Shown piece after piece: positions 45,315 to 52,949 of a stretch of 64,000 nt of DNA; the first letter of the stretch is position 1, and every line of letters begins with the position of its first letter. The stretch lies in NCBI GenBank assembly GCA_964436635.1, contig CAYTDM010000003.1:44447-108446 (forward strand). Direction: 5' to 3'. This stretch comes from DASRQK01 sp964436635. Lineage in GTDB: Bacteria; Bacteroidota; Bacteroidia; Sphingobacteriales; Sphingobacteriaceae. The notes beneath the pieces are model-generated. The model was not told the origin of the DNA. It ran no database searches and saw nothing but the letters and a program-made list of their open reading frames with translations. The translations under genes and the position numbers were made by a program.

Positions 45315-45923
45315 ATGCTTGATATCAATCTACTTCTTGAGCGGGGCGGTAGTTTCCGAGAATTTGGAACTGGTGAAATAATCTTTAATCAGGGAACATC
45401 AGCTTTGTTTTATTATCAATTAATTAGTGGTCGAGTTCGCTGGTCTACTCTAATGGATAATGGTAATGAAGTGTTGTATAATATGGTTGAGCCTGGCCAG
45501 AGTTTTGGAGAACTACCCATATTTGATGGATTTGAATATGCTGCATCGGCGATTGCAGAAGTTCCATCTAAGGTAATCCGATTGCGGATTGAATCTTTTC
45601 AAGAATTATTGGCTGAGCGAGCTGACCTTTATGCTTTATTTACACGTTTATTTTCAGAACGTTTACGATATCACTTTTTTCTGTCTAATATTTTGTCAAC
45701 AAATTCACCAGAATATATATTGACTTCATTGATAGGCTATTTTAATAAGCATGGTTTGTATATCTGCCAGGATTGTAATAGATTAATGCTTACCCGGCAA
45801 CAATTGGCCAATATTACGGGATTGCGTGTAGAAACCGTGATTCGTACAATTAAACAACTGCAAAGCCAAGAGAAATTAGAGGTAATAAAAGGCAAGGTTA
45901 TTATACCTTCGGATGGGTTATAA
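45315..45923 (+). CDS. Crp/Fnr-family transcriptional regulator
   Basis: A 202-residue regulator. The cyclic-nucleotide-type sensor domain has FGTGEIIFNQGTSALFYYQLISGRVRW (in parts FGTGEIIFNQGTSA, LFYYQLISGRVRW) and NMVEPGQSFGELPIFDGFEY. The HTH reads LTRQQLANITGLRVETVIRTIKQL (parts: LTRQQLANITGLRVET, VIRTIKQL). The recognition helix has RVETVIR, as in Fnr-like proteins. It lacks the N-terminal CxxxCxxC cluster of classical Fnr, but has a C-x2-C pair (ICQDCNRL) in the central helix region. It is likely a heme/NO or redox sensor of the Dnr type. The ATG at 45315 follows a palindrome described separately. Divergent from the nos operon, it is the obvious candidate regulator. Confidence 0.9.
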   Translation: MLDINLLLERGGSFREFGTGEIIFNQGTSALFYYQLISGRVRWSTLMDNGNEVLYNMVEPGQSFGELPIFDGFEYAASAIAEVPSKVIRLRIESFQELLAERADLYALFTRLFSERLRYHFFLSNILSTNSPEYILTSLIGYFNKHGLYICQDCNRLMLTRQQLANITGLRVETVIRTIKQLQSQEKLEVIKGKVIIPSDGL

Positions 45924-45963
45924 ATTGAAAGAAATAAATTAAATGTCTTGGTTTGAATCACAT

Positions 45964-46010
45964 TTATGATTCAAGTCATAATTTGCTCCATTTTAGAATA
46001 TTTACTTTTG
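45964..46010 (+). promoter_or_regulatory. Fnr-type site and promoter of the His-rich membrane protein
   Basis: TTATGATTCAAGTCATAA at 45964-45981 is a full palindrome apart from the six-base centre. A perfect -7 box TACTTTTG lies at 46003-46010, five bases before the ATG. Site centre to box is 30.5 bases, nearly the spacing at the nos promoter. Confidence 0.7.
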
Positions 46011-46014
46011 GAGC

Positions 46015-47277
46015 ATGGTATTTAATAAACAATTATCCCTTTCATTCTGGGTTAAAATTGCACTTATAAATTTTTTAATAGTCAGCATTTTAGGTTTGGC
46101 CATGCGTTTGAAGATGGTGCTGCCGATGCCTTGGATAAATCAGAAATTTTTACTTCATTCTCATTCTCATTTTGCATTTACCGGATGGGTAACACACGCC
46201 TTGATGGTTTTCATTTTAGTTTTGTTCAGTCAACAGGCAGGTATACGAAATGATGAGGAGTTAGGGCGAACAGGTAATCGATTAGTACTTGCAAATATTG
46301 TAACCGCTTATGGAATGCTCGGCACATTTATTTGGCAAGGTTATGGCTTTTATTCAATTACTTTTTCAACTTTAAGTATTCTGATATCCTATTTGTTTAC
46401 TTTTTATGTCTGGCAAATCTTAAAAAAACCATCATTCACAAGTATGCCTACAGAAGTGAAAAAATGGTTCAGATTCGCAGTCTTGCTATTAATATTTTCC
46501 TCAATAGGCACATTTTTGCTCTCGTATTTGATGGCCACGAATAATGTGGATCCAAGAAAACAATTAGGTGCAGTCTATTTTTATTTACACTTTCAGTATA
46601 ATGGATGGTTCCTTTTTTCTTGTTTCGGCCTACTACATCATTGGATGCACAAAAATGGATTAGTTCTTAAAAGTGGAAACCTGCTTTTTTCTGTTTTTGC
46701 AATTGCTGTAATACCTACCTATATGCTATCCGTTTTATGGTGGAAAATGCCTGTTTGGTTATATATCTTAGTAATTTTTGCATCGTTGGCTCAATTAATA
46801 GTTTATGTTATTTGGTTTGTAGAATTATATAAGAAAGTGAAAATATTTAAAACGTTTGCCAATTCTTTGGTTCGTTTTATATTAATAATAGTTGGAACAG
46901 CTTTTTTTATTAAATTATTATTACAGGTATTATCACTTCACCCAGAACTAAGTCAAATTGCCTATGGCTATAGACCAATTATCATAGGATATCTACATTT
47001 GGTTTTGCTGGTTGTGATTAGCTTGTTTATTTGGGCATATGGCTTAGCAAATCATTTTATAATAGACAACCCTTTAGTACGTTTCGGTGTTTATATAATG
47101 ATCGCCGGAATATTATTAAATGAAATTATTTTGATGGTTCAAGGTTTAGCGGGGATTTTTCGATTAAATATTCCATATACAACACAATCCCTGGCAGGCG
47201 TTTCAGTTGTAATATTTATTGGGATTTTTATAGGTCTTTATGGGCAAAAACGTAAATATTTTTCAAATAAACTTTAG
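46015..47277 (+). CDS. His-rich polytopic membrane protein, Fnr-site regulated
   Basis: A 420-residue protein with about twelve membrane segments. Histidines cluster in helices: LLHSHSHFAFTGWVTHAL (His48, 50, 52, 61), FYLHFQYNGWFLFSCFGLLHHWMH (split FYLHFQYNGWFL, FSCFGLLHHWMH; His192, 208, 209, 212) and IIIGYLHLVLL (His328). This resembles the heme/copper-binding helices of heme-copper oxidase subunit I or NnrS-type proteins, but I recognise no exact family. It may bind heme or copper and handle NO or oxygen. Its promoter has a Fnr-type site, and the divergently placed nos operon has one too. The start is certain from the overlap-free -7 box five bases upstream. Confidence 0.8.
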   Translation: MVFNKQLSLSFWVKIALINFLIVSILGLAMRLKMVLPMPWINQKFLLHSHSHFAFTGWVTHALMVFILVLFSQQAGIRNDEELGRTGNRLVLANIVTAYGMLGTFIWQGYGFYSITFSTLSILISYLFTFYVWQILKKPSFTSMPTEVKKWFRFAVLLLIFSSIGTFLLSYLMATNNVDPRKQLGAVYFYLHFQYNGWFLFSCFGLLHHWMHKNGLVLKSGNLLFSVFAIAVIPTYMLSVLWWKMPVWLYILVIFASLAQLIVYVIWFVELYKKVKIFKTFANSLVRFILIIVGTAFFIKLLLQVLSLHPELSQIAYGYRPIIIGYLHLVLLVVISLFIWAYGLANHFIIDNPLVRFGVYIMIAGILLNEIILMVQGLAGIFRLNIPYTTQSLAGVSVVIFIGIFIGLYGQKRKYFSNKL

Positions 47278-47290
47278 ATTTATCCAATAA

Positions 47291-47325
47291 CAAAAAATGG
47301 GTGACCGTTAAGAACCATCACCCAT
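47291..47325 (-). terminator. Terminator of trxA
   Basis: Read on the minus strand, ATGGGTGA and TCACCCAT arms (47318-47325 and 47297-47304) enclose a 13-base loop and are followed by TTTTTTG. It may also slow transcription from the opposite gene. Confidence 0.75.
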
Positions 47326-47346
47326 CAAGATTAAAATAATTACCTT

Positions 47347-47664
47347 TTATAATTGCTTATCCAATTTTTCAGCTAAAACCGATTTTGGAACGGCTCCAAT
47401 TTGCTTGTCTACTACTTCACCATTCTTAAAAAACAATAAAGCAGGAATGTTTCTAATTCCAAATTCAACGGATATATTTGGATTTTCATCCACATTTACT
47501 TTACCTATAACCGCTTTTCCTTCGTAATCTTTTGCTAATTCTTCAACAACTGGACCTACCATTCGGCAAGGACCGCACCATTCTGCCCAAAAATCGACCA
47601 ACACTGGTTTATCTGATTGTAGAACAACTTCTTCAAAATTACTGTCTGTGATTTCAATTGCCAT
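47347..47664 (-). CDS. trxA: Thioredoxin
   Basis: A 105-residue thioredoxin. The redox motif is WCGPC in FWAEWCGPCRMVGPVVEEL. The cis-proline is in IRNIPALLFFKNGEVVDKQIGA (split IRNIPALLFFKNG, EVVDKQIGA). I start at MAIEITDSNF, 17 codons inside the longest frame, because the extra residues would include the promoter. Length is standard for TrxA. It reduces disulfides in the cytoplasm and sits alone, divergent from a dehydrogenase remnant. Confidence 0.96.
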   Translation of the reverse strand: MAIEITDSNFEEVVLQSDKPVLVDFWAEWCGPCRMVGPVVEELAKDYEGKAVIGKVNVDENPNISVEFGIRNIPALLFFKNGEVVDKQIGAVPKSVLAEKLDKQL

Positions 47665-47684
47665 AATATTCAATTTTATATTTA

Positions 47685-47692
47685 CAAATATA
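47685..47692 (-). promoter_or_regulatory. -7 box of trxA
   Basis: On the minus strand TATATTTG, a perfect TAnnTTTG box, 20 bases upstream of the trxA ATG. The -33 region falls where the dehydrogenase remnant begins. Confidence 0.45.
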
Positions 47693-47706
47693 CCAAAAAA
47701 TTTAAA

Positions 47707-48003
47707 ATGATACAAGATTTTGGATCTAAATCAGCGGTGCAAAATTTAACTGCAAACTTGGCTCAAGTACTCCATAAGGAAAATCGAGGTATTCGTGTAA
47801 ATGCAGTTGCACCAGGACCCATTTGGACCCCATTAATACCATCTACCATTCCAAATCATGAAAATTTTGGTAAAGACACCCCTATGGGGCGACCTGGTCA
47901 GCCAGCTGAAGTCGCTCCTATATTTGTGTTTTTGGCATCGCAACTGGCGTCCTATATATCTGGCTCCACCATCCCGGTTACAGGAGGGAAAGTTGCATTC
48001 TAA
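47707..48003 (+). pseudogene. C-terminal remnant of a short-chain dehydrogenase
   Basis: The 98-residue frame matches only the last third of an SDR enzyme: SKSAVQNLTANLAQVL, then GIRVNAVAPGPIWTPLIPST, MGRPGQPAEVAPIFVFLAS and YISGSTIPVTGG. A full SDR is about 250-290 residues. The NAD-binding loop, the catalytic serine and the catalytic tyrosine are all missing; the tyrosine place four residues before the lysine is Asp. The N-terminal two thirds is absent and trxA's promoter occupies the space. It may still be translated, but it cannot be a working dehydrogenase. Confidence 0.75.
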
Positions 48004-48037
48004 TTATTAAAAATTTTAATTTTTTAAATACTATATC

Positions 48038-48298
48038 ATGAAAACACCCAACGAACATCCGTCTAATACACCTAAACCACCCTATCCAGGGAATGTAAAT
48101 CTTAGGGACACTGCGCATTATGAGGACGTAAGTGAGGACAGAATTTCTGATGAAGCGATCGATGAAAAAAACGATAAACCCGCAGGGAACACCCTTAAAT
48201 GGACCATTGCGGTCGCGGTTATTGTACTCCTCATTATTTACTTTTTGTTTTTCTATGAAGGAGACAATAGCGTGATGGGCATTCGATCGTCTGACTAA
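48038..48298 (+). CDS. Small single-span membrane protein
   Basis: An 86-residue protein. Its first 50 residues are hydrophilic and proline- and acid-rich (TPKPPYPGNVNLRD, EDVSEDRISDEAIDEK). One membrane helix spans about residues 53-72 (LKWTIAVAVIVLLIIYFLFF), followed by a short tail. It begins 34 bases after the SDR remnant. I do not recognise the family; the plain composition and position suggest a real small gene, but this is not certain. Confidence 0.6.
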   Translation: MKTPNEHPSNTPKPPYPGNVNLRDTAHYEDVSEDRISDEAIDEKNDKPAGNTLKWTIAVAVIVLLIIYFLFFYEGDNSVMGIRSSD

Positions 48299-48353
48299 TC
48301 TAGAAAAAGTAAATTTTAGAAATAGTAGATCTTAATTAAGTGGATCGTGTTAT

Positions 48354-48405
48354 TTTAATCGGAACGAATTAATTAGATCACAAGAAGTTAATTTAATCGG
48401 AACGA
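48354..48405. repeat. Duplicated dnaE 3' end
   Basis: TTTAATCGGAACGA occurs at 48354-48367 and 48392-48405, 38 bases apart. The second copy is the last codons and stop of dnaE; the first lies beyond the stop. The intervening sequence is also partly alike, so this is a decayed tandem copy. Confidence 0.7.
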
Positions 48406-51400
48406 GATGCCTTCCAAATTTCGCAATGATTCGACAAAGTCATTGTCAGGAAAAATGCGAATGCTTTTTGATGGCATTTCTAAACTAACTCCCGCTTCCG
48501 GATCCACGATTTTAAAGCGGAGTTGGCAAGGCTTGTTGAAATCTTTCTCCAAGTTATTTTGCACCAGTCCTTTGATACGATTGTACAAATCTTCATTGAA
48601 ATTGTTTAACTGGATTTGAATCGTTAAGGTTTTAGCTAATTTTTCCCTTAAATCGCTTAATAACTGAATGTTATTTACTTCAAAACTCCAGTTTCCTTCT
48701 TGACGGAAGCGTTCCGTAATTCTTCCCTTCACTTGAATGAAATACCCCTCATGGATGTAAGTTTTATGCTTCACATAATCTTCACCAAATAAAGCGATTT
48801 CATAGGAATCCGTATAGTCCTCCAAGGTGAACACGCCGAAAGGTTTCCCATTTTTAGTCATTCTATGATTCGCCGCCGTAATCATCCCGCCAATCACAAG
48901 TTCCTTATTTTTTACCGCATTAAATTGGTCCTGAGCTTCCCGTTCAACTTCGGTTTGCTTTACTTTTTCTATCAAATGCAAAATTTTGACAGGATGTAAG
49001 CAAAATTGGTCGATTTCAAAACGATAAGTATCAAGCGGATGACTGGTTAAATAAATCCCAATCACGTCCTTTTCGTGTTTTAGTTTCTCGATTAAACTCC
49101 ATTCAGGACAGTTCGGCAAAGTAGGTTCGGGCATTTGTACATCGCTGGTGCCTCCAAATAAGCTGGCTTGAGCCGAATTTTCATTCTCTTTGTATTTAAT
49201 TCCGTATTTAATCGCTTTTTCAAGGGCCGTTCCACCATCGGATTCTTCGAAGAAATATTGCGCTCTATGACCATTAGAAAAGGAGTCAAATCCACCCGCA
49301 TAAGCCAAGCTTTCTAAGGCTTTTTTATTTGCTGCGCGCAAATCAATACGACGAGTTAAATCGTATATAGACGAATATTTTTTATCGCTTCGATTTTCCA
49401 CAATGGTTTCCACTGCGCCAGCTCCCACACCTTTTACTGCCCCCATACCAAATCGAATCGTGTCGTCAGCAGTCGCAGTAAATTTATAAAAGGATTCATT
49501 TACATCAGGACTTAATACATTTAGTCCCATGCGCTTGCATTCCTCCATGAAAAATGTCACTTGTTTAATGTCGTTCATGTTATTCGATAACACAGCCGCC
49601 ATAAACTCTGCAGGATAATGCGCTTTTAAATAGGCCGTTTGGTAACCAATCCATGCGTAACAAGTGGAGTGGGATTTATTAAATGCATAACTCGCAAAGT
49701 CTTCCCAATCCGTCCAAATTTTATCCAACACTTTTCCATCGAATCCATTTGCAGTACCCTGTTCAATGAATTTTGGTTTCATTTTATCCAGTTGCTCGCG
49801 CAACTTTTTACCCATGGCTTTACGAAGCATATCCGCCTCGCCCTTTGTAAAGCCGGCTAGTTTTTGCGAGAGCAACATCACCTGCTCCTGATAAACGGTA
49901 ATGCCATACGTTTCTTTTAGATATTCTTCGCAAGCATCCAGGTCGTAGACAATAGGCTCAATACCGTGTTTACGCTTAATGAAGTCGGGGATGTATTTAA
50001 TCGGACCTGGCCGATACAAGGCGTTCATGGCGATCAAATCTTCAAATACCGTAGGCTTTAAATCCTTCAAGTACTTTTGCATGCCCAAGGACTCGTATTG
50101 GAAGATCCCCACTGTTTCGCCGCGTTGAAAGAGTTGATAGGTTTTTTCGTCGTCGATGGGAATCAGATCGGGGTCCAAAGTGATGCCATGACGAAGTTCT
50201 ACGATTTTTATGGTGTCCTTAATAAGGGTTAAGGTCTTCAGCCCCAGAAAGTCCATCTTTAATAAGCCGGCGCTTTCCACCACCGCGTTATCAAATTGGG
50301 TTACATATAAGTCGGAATCTTTTGCGGTCGCAACGGGCACAAAATTAGTAATGTCATCGGGTGTAATGATGACTCCACAGGCGTGTATACCCGTGTTTCT
50401 TAAAGAACCTTCCAGTACCTTGGCCTGTTTGATGGTTTCTGCTTCCAGATCATTTCCTGCAGCGATGCTTATAAGTTGCTGCACATTTTCATATTCTTCA
50501 TTTCTGAGTACGGACTTTAAATCTTTTTCACCCATTTTAAAAAGCTTATTTAGCTTTAAATTCGGGATGAGCTTCGCAATTTTATCTGCTTCCGAAAGCG
50601 ACAAATCCAGCACGCGTGCGGTATCTCGGATAGAAGATTTGGCAGCCATGGTGCCGTAGGTGATGATTTGGGCGACCTGGCTTGAACCATATTTATTAAT
50701 TACATAATCTATGACTTTCCCACGTCCCTCATCATCAAAATCGATATCAATATCGGGTAAAGAAACACGATCTGGATTCAAGAAACGCTCAAAAAGCAAA
50801 TCATACTTAATGGGATCTATATTTGTAATACCTAAACAATAGGCCACTGCTGAACCTGCTGCGGATCCCCGGCCAGGCCCGACAGACACGTCCATATCTC
50901 GTGCTGCATTGATGAAATCCTGTACAATTAAGAAATATCCTGGATAACCCGTTTTTTCAATGGTAGCCAGTTCAAAGTCAATGCGTTCTCGAATTTCATC
51001 CGTGATGACTTCGTAACGTTTGGCCGCCCCTTCATAGGTTAAATAGTTTAAATACTTATTTTCCCCTCGTTTTCCTCCATCTTCTTCGTCCTGAGGTACC
51101 AAGAATTGTTCAGGAATTTCAAATTTTGGCAACAAGACATCACGGTGTAAGGAATAGGTCTCGACTTTATTTAGGATTTCGGAAATATTTAAAATCGCTT
51201 CCGGAACATCCTTAAATAAGGATTTCATCTCGTCCGCAGATTTATAATAATATTCTTCGTTTGGTAAACCAAAACGATAACCTCTGCCTCGACCTTTTGG
51301 AGTGGAAAGTTTTTCGCCGTCTTTTACGCAGAGCAAAATATCGTGCGCATGGGCATCTTCTTTATCTATATAATAGGTGTTATTTGTGGCTACTAATTTT

Positions 51401-52827
51401 ACCTCATGCTTTCGTGCTAATTGAATCAAGCTCGCATTCACACGATCTTCATCCTCTTGGCCATGTCGCATCAGTTCAATGTAAAAGTCTTCACCAAATT
51501 GATTCTTCCACCATAAAAGGGCTTCTTCAGCTTGCGCCTCCCCAACATTTAAAATTTTAGAGGGAATCTCACCATAAAGATTGCCAGATAAAACGATTAA
51601 GTCTTTTTTATAGCGCTCGATGATGTTTCGGTCGATTCTTGGCACATAATAAAACCCATCGGTGTAGGCGATGGAAGCCATTTTAGCTAAATGATGGTAC
51701 CCATTTTTGTTTTTTGCTAAGAAGACGACTTGATAACCATTGTCTTTATAGCTTTTTTCACGATGGTTTTCACAAACATTGAATTCACACCCTAAAATTG
51801 GGGTGATTTCTTGTTCATTTGGGGCGGTTTCTCCCGATTCTTCGGCTAATTTTCTACGTAGTACGACGCCTTTGTTATGATTGATCACTTGGTTGACAAA
51901 GTGAAATGCACCCATCATATTCCCATGGTCGGTCATGGCGACTGCCGGTAATTTTAATTTTGCGGTAGCGCTCACTAAGTCTGGTATGCCGATCGTAGAT
52001 TGTAAAACCGAAAACTGTGTATGATTATGCAAGTGTGCAAAAGGGGCATCCTTTAGGGCGGCGGAAATATTAGTTCCTAAATTGACTTTATCCGTTCCGG
52101 CGGTTGATGGGGTGGAACTTGGGGCTTGCTTTAAAACAGCCGAAGCCTCTTTTAAATTTACGTGGGTTAAGCCTGCGGTAGGGAAGGGTGCGGTGTATTT
52201 AGCTTTAAATGCTGCAATTTCTTCTTCAGGTCTTCCTAAATAGGAGGAGGTAAAGACACCCGTACGGACGAGTTCGAAGATACATCTGGCCGTCGCTTCC
52301 ACATCGGCAGTAGCGTTGTGCGCCTCGTCAAAGCCTTTATTGAATAAATAAGTGTATAATTCAGTGAGCGTTGGTAATTTAAAACGCCCGCCTCGACCAC
52401 CTGGTAGCTGGAGCAGTTCTGCTGTTAATTCTGTACAGCTATCTAAGATTTCCTTTCCTATGAATGGACTTTCAATCCCAACGCGGTGAAATTCCGCGCC
52501 CATAATATTAAGGTCGAAGTTTACATTGTGTCCAGCGATGCGGGAAGCTTGATGAATGGCTTCTTCGAATTTTGCCAGGACTTCTTGTATGGGGTGACCT
52601 TCCGCCATGGCCAATGCCGTAGAAATTCCATGAACTTCTTCAGAACTGAATGGAATGTCAAATCCATCTGGGCGAATTAAATAATCTTGATGATCGACTA
52701 ACTGACCCAGTTCATCGTGTAGTTGCCAAGCAATCTGAACACATCTAGGCCAATTATCTGTATCCGAAATCGGTGCATCCCAGCGCTTCGGTAATCCTGT
52801 GGTTTCGGTGTCAAAAATTAAGTACAT
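48388..52827 (-). CDS. dnaE: DNA polymerase III alpha subunit with fused proofreading exonuclease
   Basis: A 1479-residue replicative polymerase. Residues about 1-180 are a DEDDh exonuclease: FDTETTG (Asp6, Glu8), GHNVNFDLNIMG and AHNATADVEATA. A linker follows, then the PHP domain from about residue 265 (HLHNHTQFSVLQS, AMTDHGNMMGAFHF). The polymerase core has PDIDIDFDDEGRG near residue 690, with SVGPGRGSAAGS just before it. YGITVYQEQVMLLSQKLAGF and then the helix-hairpin-helix and OB-fold domains complete it. E. coli DnaE is 1160 residues and takes its exonuclease from a separate DnaQ. Here one chain carries both. A perfect -7 box lies 31 bases upstream. Confidence 0.97.
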   Translation of the reverse strand: MYLIFDTETTGLPKRWDAPISDTDNWPRCVQIAWQLHDELGQLVDHQDYLIRPDGFDIPFSSEEVHGISTALAMAEGHPIQEVLAKFEEAIHQASRIAGHNVNFDLNIMGAEFHRVGIESPFIGKEILDSCTELTAELLQLPGGRGGRFKLPTLTELYTYLFNKGFDEAHNATADVEATARCIFELVRTGVFTSSYLGRPEEEIAAFKAKYTAPFPTAGLTHVNLKEASAVLKQAPSSTPSTAGTDKVNLGTNISAALKDAPFAHLHNHTQFSVLQSTIGIPDLVSATAKLKLPAVAMTDHGNMMGAFHFVNQVINHNKGVVLRRKLAEESGETAPNEQEITPILGCEFNVCENHREKSYKDNGYQVVFLAKNKNGYHHLAKMASIAYTDGFYYVPRIDRNIIERYKKDLIVLSGNLYGEIPSKILNVGEAQAEEALLWWKNQFGEDFYIELMRHGQEDEDRVNASLIQLARKHEVKLVATNNTYYIDKEDAHAHDILLCVKDGEKLSTPKGRGRGYRFGLPNEEYYYKSADEMKSLFKDVPEAILNISEILNKVETYSLHRDVLLPKFEIPEQFLVPQDEEDGGKRGENKYLNYLTYEGAAKRYEVITDEIRERIDFELATIEKTGYPGYFLIVQDFINAARDMDVSVGPGRGSAAGSAVAYCLGITNIDPIKYDLLFERFLNPDRVSLPDIDIDFDDEGRGKVIDYVINKYGSSQVAQIITYGTMAAKSSIRDTARVLDLSLSEADKIAKLIPNLKLNKLFKMGEKDLKSVLRNEEYENVQQLISIAAGNDLEAETIKQAKVLEGSLRNTGIHACGVIITPDDITNFVPVATAKDSDLYVTQFDNAVVESAGLLKMDFLGLKTLTLIKDTIKIVELRHGITLDPDLIPIDDEKTYQLFQRGETVGIFQYESLGMQKYLKDLKPTVFEDLIAMNALYRPGPIKYIPDFIKRKHGIEPIVYDLDACEEYLKETYGITVYQEQVMLLSQKLAGFTKGEADMLRKAMGKKLREQLDKMKPKFIEQGTANGFDGKVLDKIWTDWEDFASYAFNKSHSTCYAWIGYQTAYLKAHYPAEFMAAVLSNNMNDIKQVTFFMEECKRMGLNVLSPDVNESFYKFTATADDTIRFGMGAVKGVGAGAVETIVENRSDKKYSSIYDLTRRIDLRAANKKALESLAYAGGFDSFSNGHRAQYFFEESDGGTALEKAIKYGIKYKENENSAQASLFGGTSDVQMPEPTLPNCPEWSLIEKLKHEKDVIGIYLTSHPLDTYRFEIDQFCLHPVKILHLIEKVKQTEVEREAQDQFNAVKNKELVIGGMITAANHRMTKNGKPFGVFTLEDYTDSYEIALFGEDYVKHKTYIHEGYFIQVKGRITERFRQEGNWSFEVNNIQLLSDLREKLAKTLTIQIQLNNFNEDLYNRIKGLVQNNLEKDFNKPCQLRFKIVDPEAGVSLEMPSKSIRIFPDNDFVESLRNLEGISFRLN

Positions 52828-52857
52828 GCTTACAAATAGATTCGGAAGTTATTTGAA

Positions 52858-52865
52858 CAAATTTA
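52858..52865 (-). promoter_or_regulatory. -7 box of dnaE
   Basis: On the minus strand TAAATTTG, 31 bases upstream of the dnaE ATG. No clear -33 element is visible. The gap (52828-52949) also serves the divergent tolC gene. Confidence 0.45.
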
Positions 52866-52949
52866 ATGAAAAAAAATGAGGGAATTTGAAATGTTTTGTA
52901 ACAACCGATGGTGTGCTGTCGTCAAAAGCAGGAAATAAGGAAATTATAC

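Noticed and set aside
47716..48003. SDR remnant as a functional small dehydrogenase
   Set aside because: The cofactor loop and catalytic tyrosine are missing.
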